This document shows positions 33,601 to 43,100 of a stretch of DNA of 64,000 nucleotides, one piece after another. The number at the start of each line of letters is the position of its first letter. Position 1 is the first letter of the stretch. Position numbers and translations under genes: made by a program. The stretch spans positions 3,482,001-3,546,000 of the forward strand of contig NC_062235.1 in assembly GCF_905475465.1 (NCBI RefSeq), in the 5' to 3' direction. The DNA comes from Pieris napi. Lineage: Eukaryota > Arthropoda > Insecta > Lepidoptera > Pieridae. The notes under the pieces are model-generated. The model did not search any database and had not been told where the DNA came from. It worked only from the letters and a program-made list of their open reading frames with translations.

Positions 33601-34561
33601 TATTACATCGCCCATTAAACACTTCTGTTCATTTCTCAGAAGACATTGTGAAATCTTGTTGAATTTTGCACAACTTTATTCGCAAAAGGTGAAATCATCC
33701 CTTCCATTTTCGTCACACTTTGAAAATAGTGGGACTCGAAAATATACAAAATACAGGCTGGCCAGTATCACGAGCGTCTACTGCAAGAGATACGTTAAAA
33801 GATTATTTTATGAATGAAGGAGCAATACCGTGGCAAGAAAATAGAATATAAATATATGGTTTTATATTATTTTATTAAACTTACCTTCAATGTTCTTTTC
33901 TTTGGCAGTTTTATTCGAAAAAATTCCCACAAACAATTCGCATATTTCTACCCAGGCCTTCACCGTCGACTTCAGGTTAACTGAGGCAAGGGAGAGAGGG
34001 GCGCGGAATCGCGCGAGTGTCGTGTGGCGGCTTTTTGTGTCGGCGTTTAGTGGCCGGTGTGAGCCACAAGAAGCAAGCTTTGTAGCGTGTGGCCGCCACC
34101 GGCGGCACCGTGTGCGGCGAGTCCATATAAAATGTATAAAAATTACAGGAAATATGCCAGTGGCGGCGATTTGTGGTTGTGGCCGGTGGCCCATGTGCGG
34201 GGACCCTTAGTCTTGTTGTTTGAAAAGCCGTTACCGCGGAAATGTGTATATTTTTGTGTCTGGTGATAATCCCAAACAATTGTTAAGGCTTGTCTTTTTC
34301 TGAAGAAAGAAGGCTGCTCTTCCTCTGACTTAAAAAGAGTTCGAGAAGTTGGTGGAAAAAACTTTGTGACGTCATCGCAGTGACTATAGGTAGTCTTAAT
34401 TCTTTCAGGACCTACACGCAATAAACACGCTCGTGTCGTGCGAAGTGGGCGGGCTGAAGCGAGTGTCGGAAACGGAGGAAGTGGTGAAGCGAGCTCGCTG
34501 CGGAAGTGCTGGAGTAGCCCGGAAGCTTCAGGGACTTGTCAGCGATAGACAGGCTTTGTGA
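18214..34561 (+). CDS. Rbf: Retinoblastoma-family pocket protein (18 exons)
   Basis: Retinoblastoma-like (p107/p130/Rbf) protein that binds E2F/DP and represses S-phase genes in the nucleus. Exons: 18214-18351, 18539-18675, 18863-19063, 19459-19649, 20612-20772, 22012-22147, 23340-23422, 24144-24310, 25776-25986, 26689-26898, 27531-27654, 28926-29033, 29176-29294, 29731-29910, 30996-31116, 31290-31387, 32283-32456, 34409-34561; 2712 nt, 903 aa, every junction GT-AG and in phase. The N-terminal cyclin-like domain begins near residue 47 (DSLHWMACALYVACRTSITP). Pocket A starts near 354 (TPLTGRRYLG) and runs to about 550. Pocket B starts near 655 (NSLMLFFRKFYSLAVVRM, then IWTCLEYSIMHQTQLMMDRH, then QILMCAVYVICK). 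There are many SP/TP CDK sites, for example TPKTPNTTPKK and SPLPA. Length is close to fly Rbf. The introns hold numerous transposons. Confidence 0.95.
19966..20478 (+). repeat. 78-bp tandem repeat, about 6.6 copies
   Basis: Unit starts taattcattgttaaataaat; copies start at 19966, 20044, 20122, 20200, 20278, 20356 and 20434, exactly 78 bp apart with few substitutions. Each unit contains aattcattgtta and, about 30 bases on, aacaatgaatt, so single units can fold back. The last copy is partial. It lies in Rbf intron 4, ending 134 bp before exon 5. Confidence 0.95.
20828..21117. mobile_element. MITE with gggagtgttcaagtattacg ends, copy A
   Basis: About 290 bp, with inverted ends gggagtgttcaagtattacg and gtaatacttgaacgctccc, TA at both borders, and poly-G stretches inside. 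It lies in Rbf intron 5. A related copy is at 30696-30958 and a fragment at about 36160-36236. Confidence 0.75.
21549..21850. mobile_element. Related MITE (second subfamily), copy C
   Basis: Starts agggctgttcaagtattacg and shares a body with the copy at 23040-23320: 'tttgattttcttatttggtg', then 'attacgtcaacag', then 'gcttacttttg', then 'acaagaggagg'. It is interrupted by the AT microsatellite at 21579-21619. It lies in Rbf intron 5. Confidence 0.6.
21579..21619. repeat. (AT)n microsatellite, about 20 units
   Basis: Uninterrupted alternating AT over 41 bases inside a MITE copy. Confidence 0.98.
21865..21945 (-). repeat. tRNA-derived SINE head
   Basis: On the minus strand it reads gagagtcggcctagtggctt (A-box-like) and then gtcgtaggttcgattcccgg (B box GGTTCGATTCC). 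It is not a functional tRNA: there is no proper anticodon arm or paired acceptor stem. It lies in Rbf intron 5. Confidence 0.6.
23040..23320. mobile_element. Related MITE (second subfamily), copy D
   Basis: Same body as the copy at 21549-21850, ending gtaatacgtaatacttgaac then ggccccttat. It contains a 22-base G run at 23259-23280. It ends about 20 bp before Rbf exon 7, so it forms most of the 3' end of intron 6. Confidence 0.65.
23259..23280 (+). repeat. Poly-G run of 22
   Basis: Homopolymer G from 23259 to 23280 inside a MITE copy. Its true length is uncertain because such runs are hard to sequence. Confidence 0.9.
23578..23970 (+). repeat. Dispersed repeat, 'actagctggcctggcgaaca' type
   Basis: Starts actagctggcctggcgaaca and ends with cggtctagccgttttcatgt, then ggaaaacgggtttcattttt. 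An inverted copy of the whole block occurs at 58050-58468 in a morgue intron. It lies in Rbf intron 7. It is non-coding and looks like a LINE/SINE 3' fragment. Confidence 0.7.
24370..25023. mobile_element. hAT-like non-autonomous element, copy 2
   Basis: 654 bp, inverted relative to copy 1 at 11827-12501. Ends are cattgatatacaaaaaaccc and its complement. It is flanked by an exact 8-bp duplication TTTAGGAG at 24362-24369 and 25024-25031. It lies in Rbf intron 8. Confidence 0.9.
26991..27345 (+). repeat. Dispersed repeat, 'actagctgacccggcaaacg' type
   Basis: Begins actagctgacccggcaaacg; contains 'ggggtggacatcccttatca' and 'tttcggaggagtatgggaac'; ends acgagaattttatgttag. Other copies are at 34576-34893 and, 5'-truncated, at about 35870-36095. 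A tail fragment at 31215-31289 borders Rbf exon 16. It lies in Rbf intron 10. Confidence 0.75.
27838..27893 (+). repeat. LINE 3' tail fragment
   Basis: 'gcctggaaatgatcgcttgt' followed by 'tagcgataagactatccg' is a diverged copy of the LINE tail at 8580-8685. It lies in Rbf intron 11. Confidence 0.5.
28092..28594. mobile_element. MITE with gaagttatacttcttt ends, copy 1
   Basis: Inverted ends gaagttatacttcttt at 28092 and aaagaagtataacttc at 28551-28566, followed by the outer block ttacgcgcgtacataagtac that ends at 28594. Body words include aggcgcgttatgaaaaattg and gcgcgcgcaccgtgacacaa. Opposite-strand copies are at 37021-37386 and 57395-57763. It lies in Rbf intron 11. Confidence 0.75.
30696..30958. 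mobile_element. MITE with gggagcgttcaagtattacg ends, copy B
   Basis: 263 bp, inverted ends gggagcgttcaagtattacg and taatacttgaacgctccc. The body closely follows copy A at 20828-21117 (gatgcggggcggg, catgggggggggtcaataat). It lies in Rbf intron 14, 37 bp before exon 15. Confidence 0.8.
31215..31289 (+). repeat. Repeat tail forming the acceptor of Rbf exon 16
   Basis: 'aaaatttcatgagaaacggt', then 'gaagccgtttcggaggagtt', then 'taactacaaacatt' matches the tail of the repeat at 34576-34893 (aaaatttcatgagaatcggt, caagccgtttcggaggagtt, ttactacaaacacc). The fragment runs into the AG at 31288-31289 used by exon 16. Confidence 0.7.
33139..34206 (+). mobile_element. PIF/Harbinger deletion derivative
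   Basis: 1068 bp in Rbf intron 17. Imperfect inverted ends of about 45 bp: gtcgccgcacacgggccaca at 33141 and gtggcccatgtgcggggac ending at 34204. The borders fit a TTA duplication at 33136-33138 and 34207-34209. Remnants of the transposase are present: a short basic N-terminus (MDSDEEGLIALLLIKRRRRR from 33302), then, after an internal loss, the DDE-domain C-terminus RPYSGKYLDLDKKVFNYRLS and RARRCIECTFGVLANKWKIL at 33486-33626. The frame then breaks. Non-autonomous. Confidence 0.8.
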
Positions 34562-34575
34562 GGTATTTATAGAAT

Positions 34576-34893
34576 ACTAGCTGACCTGGCAAACGTCGAT
34601 TTGCCATGTATATCATTTATAATAAAAAATAGGGGTTGATCGTAGAGGGCTGAAAATTAGTGGTTGAATGTATTTTTTAATGCTGTATCATAAAAAAATT
34701 AAATTTATCTAGAAATTAAAAAAAAAATCATTTAGGGGTGGACTACCCTTAACATTTAGGGGGATGAAAAATAGATGGTGTCCGATTCTCAGACATACCC
34801 AATATGCTCACAAAATTTCATGAGAATCGGTCAAGCCGTTTCGGAGGAGTTTTACTACAAACACCGCGACACGAGAATTTTATATATTAGATT
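34576..34893 (+). repeat. Dispersed repeat, 'actagctgacctggcaaacg' type
   Basis: A more complete copy of the family seen at 26991-27345. It begins 14 bp after the Rbf stop codon and ends acgagaattttatatattag. It lies in what should be the Rbf 3' UTR and supplies an AATAAA word at 34621. Confidence 0.75.
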
Positions 34894-34971
34894 TTATTAT
34901 ACGAAAAAAAAATATTTACAAATTTATAGATTAAAGAGAAAAAAGATGTAACTTTTATTATTAAATCGCTT

Positions 34972-35262
34972 TGAGCCGTGTTGGTCTGTTGGCTTCGGCG
35001 TGCAATTCGCATCCCTGAAGTCGTAGGTTCGATCCCCGGAGGTGCACCAATGGACTTTCTTTTTATGTGCGCATTTAACATTCGCTCGAACGGTAAAGGA
35101 AAACATCGTGAGGAAACCGGCTTAACTTAGACCTAAAAGTCGACGGCGTGCGTCAGGCACAGAAGGCTGATCACCTACTTTCCTATTAAATGGACAAATG
35201 ATCATGAAACAGATACAGAAATCTGAGGCCCAGACCTAAAAAGGTTGTAGTGCCACTGATTT
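34972..35262 (+). mobile_element. tRNA-derived SINE, near full length
   Basis: The head contains a clear B box (gtaggttcgatccccgg). The body has 'aaaggaaaacatcgtgagga' and 'ccggcttaacttagacct'. The tail is 'tgaggcccagacctaaaaag' then gttgtagtgccactgatttt. This order is that of a widespread lepidopteran SINE. Partial copies are at 13425-13520, 21385-21470, 28780-28860 and 60600-60770. Confidence 0.8.
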
Positions 35263-36448
35263 TTATTCAATCACTCACAAGTTTTGTGTTTATTTAAAAA
35301 AACTTTCTATGCTATTTTGTTAATATGAAACTAACATTTGTTTCAGATGACATTTTAATTTTTCCAACTTTGAAATGATAATCATAGCTCTCTAGGCGCT
35401 AAATTTGACGAAATATTTAACATCAAATCAATATATATGTCACAAATTTGCTCTTGCAAACTATTTGACGAATTAAGTGACGTTTAATGTAAGTAAATCA
35501 AAGAAATATAGTAAAAAAATATAGTCATCGTTAATTTTAATACAATTCTGCGTCAGCATTAGTTTTAACCGGCTTTAAAAAGGAGGTTATCAATGAGACG
35601 TGTAATTGACAAAGACACGGTGTCCATATATATGTATTATGTAAAAAAATTGTAGCGATGTAATTTGACAATCCTGTAACGGAATTTCATATATTAAAAA
35701 AATATAATTAAAATATTTTCCTAACTGGTTTAATTGATTCTTTAAATACTTGAATAAAGATTATATAAGGTGATTGAGAACATTTATATTTTTGACTAAG
35801 CACTAACACTTATTTATAGGTATGGCAATGAGATAAGCAACCTCTTTGTCACTTGACCATTTTTATACAAATTGTATGTATTTTTCAATACTGTATCATT
35901 AAAAAATTAAAACAAAAAAAATTGTCTATAAAATAAAAATTTTGGGGTGGACCACCCTTAACATTCAGGGTTTTGAATGATAGATAGCCGATGCTCAGAC
36001 TTACTGTATATGCATAAAAATTTCATAAGAATTGTCGAGCCGTTTCGGAGGAGTATGGGAGCATTGTGACACGAAAATTTTATGTATTAGATTTTCCAAT
36101 ACTATCAAGCTTACCGTCTATGTATTTCATATAACTTTGACATTGTCTCGACGTTTTCAATCCCCGCCCCGCATCGTAACGTTTTACAAAAGGACCCCCC
36201 TCCCCCCAAAATTCGTTGCGTAATACTTGAATGCTAGCTAACAGCAAGTTTCTTTTTGTTTTTTAAATATTTTACTTGACTCGTAGTGACGCTCAGAATT
36301 AGTTTAAAACAATTTCCATACAACATGAACACAGTTTTAGTAGGTAAAAAATCTCGTTAACAAAAAACGTAACTGCAGGGATCAAATCTCAAATCCCACG
36401 ACGGTTTCATATATTTCGATTTTTAAATGCGATTTTATATTATGTGCC

Positions 36449-36701
36449 TATAGTCCGCGCCACTACTGATTGCCGATAGACGCGGCGCTAGCGAGTAGCG
36501 CGGCGTAGTAATAATATGTTGCTAGTGCTAGATGCAAGGCTATTTTACCCCAACGTAACATAAATTAATATGAAATTCGCGAAGTAGTCTCCAAGATTTG
36601 CTTCTAATGTTTTATCTTAAAACGAATAAAATAATATTTCACTGTAACGACAAATTTAGTTCCAGGGTTCCCGTCGGCAATGAGTAGTGGCGCGGACTAT
36701 A
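36449..36701. mobile_element. 253-bp MITE with TA borders
   Basis: Inverted ends of 28 bp with one difference: tatagtccgcgccactact then gattgccga on the left, and tcggcaatgagtagtggc then gcggactata on the right. Terminal TA on each side fits a Tc1/mariner-type target site. No ORF. Confidence 0.75.
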
Positions 36702-37020
36702 ACTGGGCATGTATTTATCATTTTTGTTACTATGGTTACCGCTGGAAAGGCCGTAACCATAGTAACACATCTGTAGTCTACAATTTATGTATATTGTCAA
36801 TTTATTAAAAATTAATAATGTAAAAAATTCGAACTCATGGTAGATTAGATACAGAATGAAAGCGACAACCGTACACTAGGTATTTTAATGTGATCCATTT
36901 CAGTCAATGTCTGTCAAACAATATTTTGCTATTTGAAAAGAAAATGTAAGATAAAGTATGTTGAACGTAACTGAATGTACAATTTTTTTTATCTGAATTA
37001 CAGTTCAATTAAATACAAAA

Positions 37021-37386
37021 GGGTGCGTGTACTTATGTACGCGCGTAAGAAGTTATACTACTTTGGCATTATTAAAAATAGTTTTTGATTGCATGCAAAT
37101 AATTAATTATAATTAAATAGTCAAAGACTGGAAATGGAGTGATTATTATAGTCAATAAATTTCAGTTTACATTTGAAAAATTAAATAAATAAATATTTAT
37201 TATTATTCTCTTACATTAAGTGTAACATAAATTCTATTATTATTCGAATGTTGTTTTTAAATTATGTCCAATGCCGTAGCATCTTCGGTGGGCAACTTCA
37301 TTCTGTTAATTTTGTGTCACGGTGCGCGCGCAGCGTAAAATTTCACTCATCAATTTTTCATAACGCGCCTAAAGAAGTATAACTTC
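37021..37386. mobile_element. MITE with gaagttatact ends, copy 2
   Basis: Begins gggtgcgtgtacttatgtac, continues gcgcgtaagaagttatacta, and ends aaagaagtataacttc. It is nearly identical over its length to 57395-57763 (shared 'agtttttgattgcatgcaaa' and 'ttatgtccaatgccgtagca'). Confidence 0.85.
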
Positions 37387-39844
37387 AAAAAGTATGATAA
37401 TGTTAGTCAATAGATAACTAAACATGTATGTACATACATATACTTGGACACTGACATACGGGAATCATACTAGCTGTGTCTGGAATTTGAGAAACCGTTC
37501 GACTCTATACGCCCAGCAAAATATCGTTGAAAAATTACGTAATATTCGTAAAACAATGGAATATAAAAATGAAGTATATTGATCTCATTTATTTATGTCG
37601 AGCGTGAGTATTAAGTATGCCATATTTAAACGTTGCTCACAAGACCATCGCACACATGTTTTTAAATATATCATTATTTGTAAAAAGGTTTTAAAAATAA
37701 AAACATAAAATCTACCCGAAAAATTCGCTATGACCCGCCCTTTACGCACACTTCAAAACAATATTGCGCGTAGTATAACTAATCGAAATTTACGCCTTTT
37801 GAAATTTCCGGCTTAATCGAGTGTATTTTTAACAACGCGTCGAGTAATTCCATGTGTGCGTTGGGTTTAATGTATTTTAAGGCTTTTCCACTGAAGGAAA
37901 ATATTAGTTAAATATTGAAACGTGTAAACAAAATCATTTTAAAATAAGTTTATTGTGACTATTATTGTAACTCATTAATCACAAGTTTCTTTTAGGTATG
38001 TCTACCTATTTTTAAGTTCCTTTCGACTGAATGGTGTTAATCAGTCTTTTATTTGCTTCCATCTAATTATATTTGTATGTAGTATGTAAGTTGATCATTG
38101 ACACAGATTTAAATCAATTACGGAAATTCCAAATTTAAAATGTATATTTCGGATTTACCATTTATTTATAAGGTCTTAAAATAAAGTGTAAAGTTATTAG
38201 CTGTGTCTTATTGTCAAAACCCCGAACCCAGTTACTTATAGAATTGTTCTTAATTAAAAAAAAATAATAATTTAATTTATATATTTGCTCAACAGTATTC
38301 CTACTCACTAAACAATATCTAAACAATTACATTGTACACAAAAGCTAAAAACGGAATACAATATAGATCATTATAATATTATATATTTAATATAAAGGAC
38401 GAATAACAAAGCCTTTATTAATAAAAGATGCCAGAGTTTTTTGAATTATTTTTTAATAATTTTTAGTTACATTTAATATATCTATTTGCTGGTATTTTGT
38501 GTTTTAAAGAAGGTATACGATACATGACTGAGTTACGTAAATAATTTGTATTAGACAGTGAAATGAAATAGTTTAAAAGAAATATTTTTTAAGTCAAATG
38601 TTTAACCTTTATTTCTGCCAAATAATGACCATTGTACGAATGGCATAAGCATAAGCCAGCCAGTTCATTAAATGTAGGCTAGGCTGTTAATTGAACGGCT
38701 AGTTAAGCTAGTTGTCCTCGACAGATATATTGTTTGCGCAATAAACATATTTTTTTTTTATCTCTATTCCGCAAGCAATGAAATGAAATAAGGAGAACTA
38801 GATTTTATACTTAAAACTCATGATTTAAAGAAAAGCTAAACATGTACTACTTAAAGTTACTATTTCTATAAGGCAAGAAAAAGTTATTGAGCTAAATTTG
38901 CACGACAAGGCGCTAGCCTACTCAGCCTGCCGGTAAAGCCGCTGAGATAAATCCTAAATCTTCTAAAAGTATCAACTAGTTTACAGAAAATATTGATAAG
39001 CATTCATCAAATTACTTTTGCACAAATCTTGGTTGTACATTCTAATAGGTACAGATACCAGCAAACATCTTGAACATTAAACAGGGGAGTGGGGAAAACG
39101 TCAACTGATTTACCAATTACGCGATCGACACGTCACTCTCCCGCCGCCGCGCACCACCGCTCGCCGCCCAGAGATATCTAAAAATCGCTTCTGCGCAGTC
39201 AAGGATATTCATGATGTTTGCCGGTATCTGTAGCTGATTAACTATTTCCACTTGAGCACTGACAGTTCAAAAAAACATGAGAAAAACGATTTCAAGGCAT
39301 TTGAAACAGAATTCAGTTCTAGAACACGAGTCTAATATAGTATTTTTACATGTTGATTAATTATGGAAATCAGAAATAAAAATTCAATATACATATTTCA
39401 TAGGTTTTATTCACATAATCTAAATACGACAAAACGTACTTTTCTTATAGTAACTTCTACTTGTCATTAATTAACTTACATTTGACGCAACCTGCAAAAA
39501 TAATTTGCAAATATAATTGCTATGTTATCGAGAAGATTTAGGATAAAATACATCTTAATTATTAATGTATATAACTACATTAATCAGATTATAATTGAGT
39601 TAATAACATATTTGGGAATATTCACAATCTTAACTAAATATATATAATTCATATTGACGCAACTCACACATTGAAGTCTATACAATTTTATAATTATAAA
39701 ACTAAGACGTGGAAATGATCCATGAGTATGCTTTTTAAAGCACAAATATGTTTTTAGTTTTCATGGATATTCGTAAAAATCAAAACATAAGATCTCCTTA
39801 GTATTAGGATTTGCGCGTAACTAACTTAAAATTATGAATACACC

Positions 39845-39850
39845 TTTATT
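39845..39850 (-). terminator. Candidate SGF29 poly(A) signal
   Basis: AATAAA on the minus strand, 283 bp downstream of the SGF29 stop codon. Confidence 0.4.
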
Positions 39851-40132
39851 TACAATTACTAAAACGTATTAGAAATATTTACAAAATCTCAGTTCAGTTC
39901 TAGTTATCTCTTCTCCAAGTTTATTAATCAGTCAGTTCTTTTATAGATAAACATCGTCAATCTTAAATAGATAAACTATTCTGAGTTCAGAGTCAATCAA
40001 TTGTATAAAAATGTGAATGGTGCAAATGGGGGCTGCTTATTCAGAGTCGGTGGGCGTAAGGGTACGTGAGTCGTTGGGAGGCGAAGGGGGCGAGGGCGGT
40101 GAAGGGGGAGAAGGGGCAGAGGAGGCGCGGGG

Positions 40133-43100
40133 TCAGGTGGCTCGGCCTTTGCCCTCCTTGATAGCGATCACGTATCGCTGAGCTACGCGCTCCGGGGGGG
40201 AGAATCCATCCGCGTACGACGAATCCTGAAAATGGGCTTTTGTTATACATAACGCACAAGATATATTTATATATAATTTCATTTCACATAATAGTCCAAG
40301 AGGTAGTGAACCCTGGGAGTAACGGTCTCCCTGTAAGGTTAGAAATTTGTATACTTACGATTTATGACATGCTAAGAGCAATAGCCATGACCTGGCAGGC
40401 GTCAGCCCTGCACGTCATCAGCCCCTTTATTTTTTGGACTGTTAAGTAAATTGAGTTTCAAAACTTGTTTCTGTAAATTTGAAAATTTAATAGGATAAAG
40501 TTTATTTATTGTACATCTTAAAAAAAAATTGACAGGCGATTACAATAAGCAGAAGTATATGACAGATCAATTAGAAAACGTACAGTTGATGAGGTAAAAT
40601 AAACTTTATCCTGTATACTTAAAATTTTTATATGTTTTCAAGTAAACGTCTCAGAGTAAATATGTACAATGCCAGGCGGTTTTGAACAGCATAAGACCTT
40701 GACAGGCGTCAGGCGTTAAGGGCGTGCGAGTGAGAGGTGTTGCGTGAATGCCTATAGTGCGAGTGAGACCGTTTATCTAATACGAAGGGACGTATACCTG
40801 CTCTCGAGCAACAATGTACAGAGAAGAATTTCGTCAGTTGTGCCAATGATTTTTACTTGTGAAGATGCTTTAAGCTATAACATTTCTTATGTTGAGTGAT
40901 TTCGAATTTTTTAAAAATCAAACTAAAGTTTGATTTTTTTTAAATTAAATATTATTATCAATTGTGCAGTGATATTGTGTATTGTTGTACTTAATATTAA
41001 CATTTCAGTAAATAGTGTGCAAGATGAAATTGGAACACGTGGTTTGTGTGATTTGTAACGAAGACACTGACGAAAAAACTGTACGATTTACAGAGACTAC
41101 GTGGAATAAAAGTAAATCAAAGTAGTAAGCTATGATTCATCGAATTTACCACCCTGCAAACGTGAACTACATCAACAATTATTGAGAACTGCCTACATTA
41201 CAAATATATAGCGAAATTGTAATTTAAAAGAACCAACAATTCTTACACCTGAAAATAACGGTTGGAACTTAATTGAAAGTCGTTACGAATTTAATTGGTT
41301 TGAGGGGAATACGGTTCCATCTTCTATATACGACATACTTTTACAAGGACCTGCTGATACTGCCACAACACAATCGACTGAAACTGAGGAATGCATTTCA
41401 GGTAACATACAACTATTTTATTCCGTAACATTTAATACGCAGTCCTATGTAATTGAGCTTGATATTTAATTCTTAACAACCTTATTGATTCATTAAAATA
41501 TATTTTTTTTACTATTTTCAGATGAGGAAAACATTGTTAAAGAATCAGATGATGATGAAAACAGTGATAGAGAAATTTCGGATGATGCTGAAGAAAATGA
41601 ATGTTAAAAATAATGTAGATTGCATAAAACCCAATAAAATACATTGCATTTACTGTATGCGTTCATGTAACATTTCTTATTTGCACGCCCTTATATTAGC
41701 AGCTGTACCCTCGCCTGTCAAGGTCTTATGCTGTTCAAAACCGCCTGGCATTGTACATATTTACTCTGAGACGTTTACTTGAAAACATATAAAAATTTTA
41801 AGTATACAGGATAAAGTTTATTTTACCTCATCAACTGTACGTTTTCTAATTGATCTGTCATATACTTCTGCTTATTGTTCTCGCCTGTCAATTTTTTTTT
41901 AAGATGTACAATAAATAAACTTTATCCTATTAAATTTTCAAATTTACAGAAACAAGTTTTGAAACTCAATTTACTTAACAGTCCAAAAAATAAAGGGGCT
42001 GATGACGTGCAGGGCTGACGCCTGCCAGGTCATGGCTATTGCTCTTAGCATGTCATAAATCGTAAGTATACAAATTTCTAACCTCACAGGGAGACCGTTA
42101 CTCCCAGGGTTCACTAGCTCTCCAGCTATAACTTAGCTTTTCGCTGACGACGTTATGTAAATTGTGTAATAATTTCGCGTTTATATATTTCACAAAGTTT
42201 ATTTATATATAGATTAGACCTTTTCCTTTCCTTTTATAAATAAGCCCGTCTTATTACACTGTTTTTGTGTCGAATACTTTAAGTACCTAATAAGGATAAG
42301 ATGCAGAAATATCATAATCTTCGACAAAAGCAACTACAGGAAATTAAGACGCCGTTCTTTTTTTTTTTCAAATTATTATAATAACTTAGGAGCGGGACAA
42401 AGGTATTTAAAAATATAGTATAAATATAGATCTCATCTTGTTTTTTATGTAAACGTTAAGGCTATATAATAAATGACCGGGTAGTCAATTTATTAGCCGC
42501 GGTAGCAAACACCTCAACGTTCTCTCGCCATATACGTTGTTTGCTCTCGATGTACAGAGCCGAACTTGACTTACAGCTCGTGATGTTCAGATAGTTTTTT
42601 AGTCATCTCAAAAAAAGCTGACTATATTTTTTGTTAATGGAATCTCGTTGTTGGCCTTAAGGGCCGGAATGGGCGTTTTTCCGCGTCTAGCGCATCGACG
42701 TCTCCTACGAGAGTCGGACCTCAGCTTGGGCCGTCTCGGGGTGGTCAATCGCCTGAAAGGCAGGTCGGAAGCTCACTGGAGTGAGCGAAGTACGAAGACT
42801 AGTCTAGAAGACATTTATTAACTTTTTCTAATATTTTACAGTGTTTAAAACTTCCCTTCTTTCATTTTTATATGAATCGAGTACATATTTGAGGATTCGC
42901 ACAGAATTTGTAAAGATATAAACTGAAAATCAAAAAGTCTTAAAAAAATTAGTAAAAACGATAATATCAACAAACCTCAAACAAAACTTCATAAGGATCA
43001 GCAGCTGAAGCCGGGAGCCTGTTCACAACAGCCCGGTAAAAACACGTAGTTTGAGGGTAAAGTGCCATAACCACTGCACCCTTGGGGAAAAGCGCGTGCT

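Larger units (their letters stand above)
35263..40132. other. Intergenic region between Rbf and SGF29 3' ends
   Basis: No gene was recognised. It holds a truncated 'aaatttcataagaattg' repeat copy (about 35870-36095), a MITE fragment (about 36160-36236), a TA-flanked MITE (36449-36701), a 14-bp-stem hairpin gttactatggttac/gtaaccatagtaac near 36727-36765, a MITE at 37021-37386, a small GC-rich patch at about 39140-39200 without an ORF, and the SGF29 3' UTR at the right end. Confidence 0.6.
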
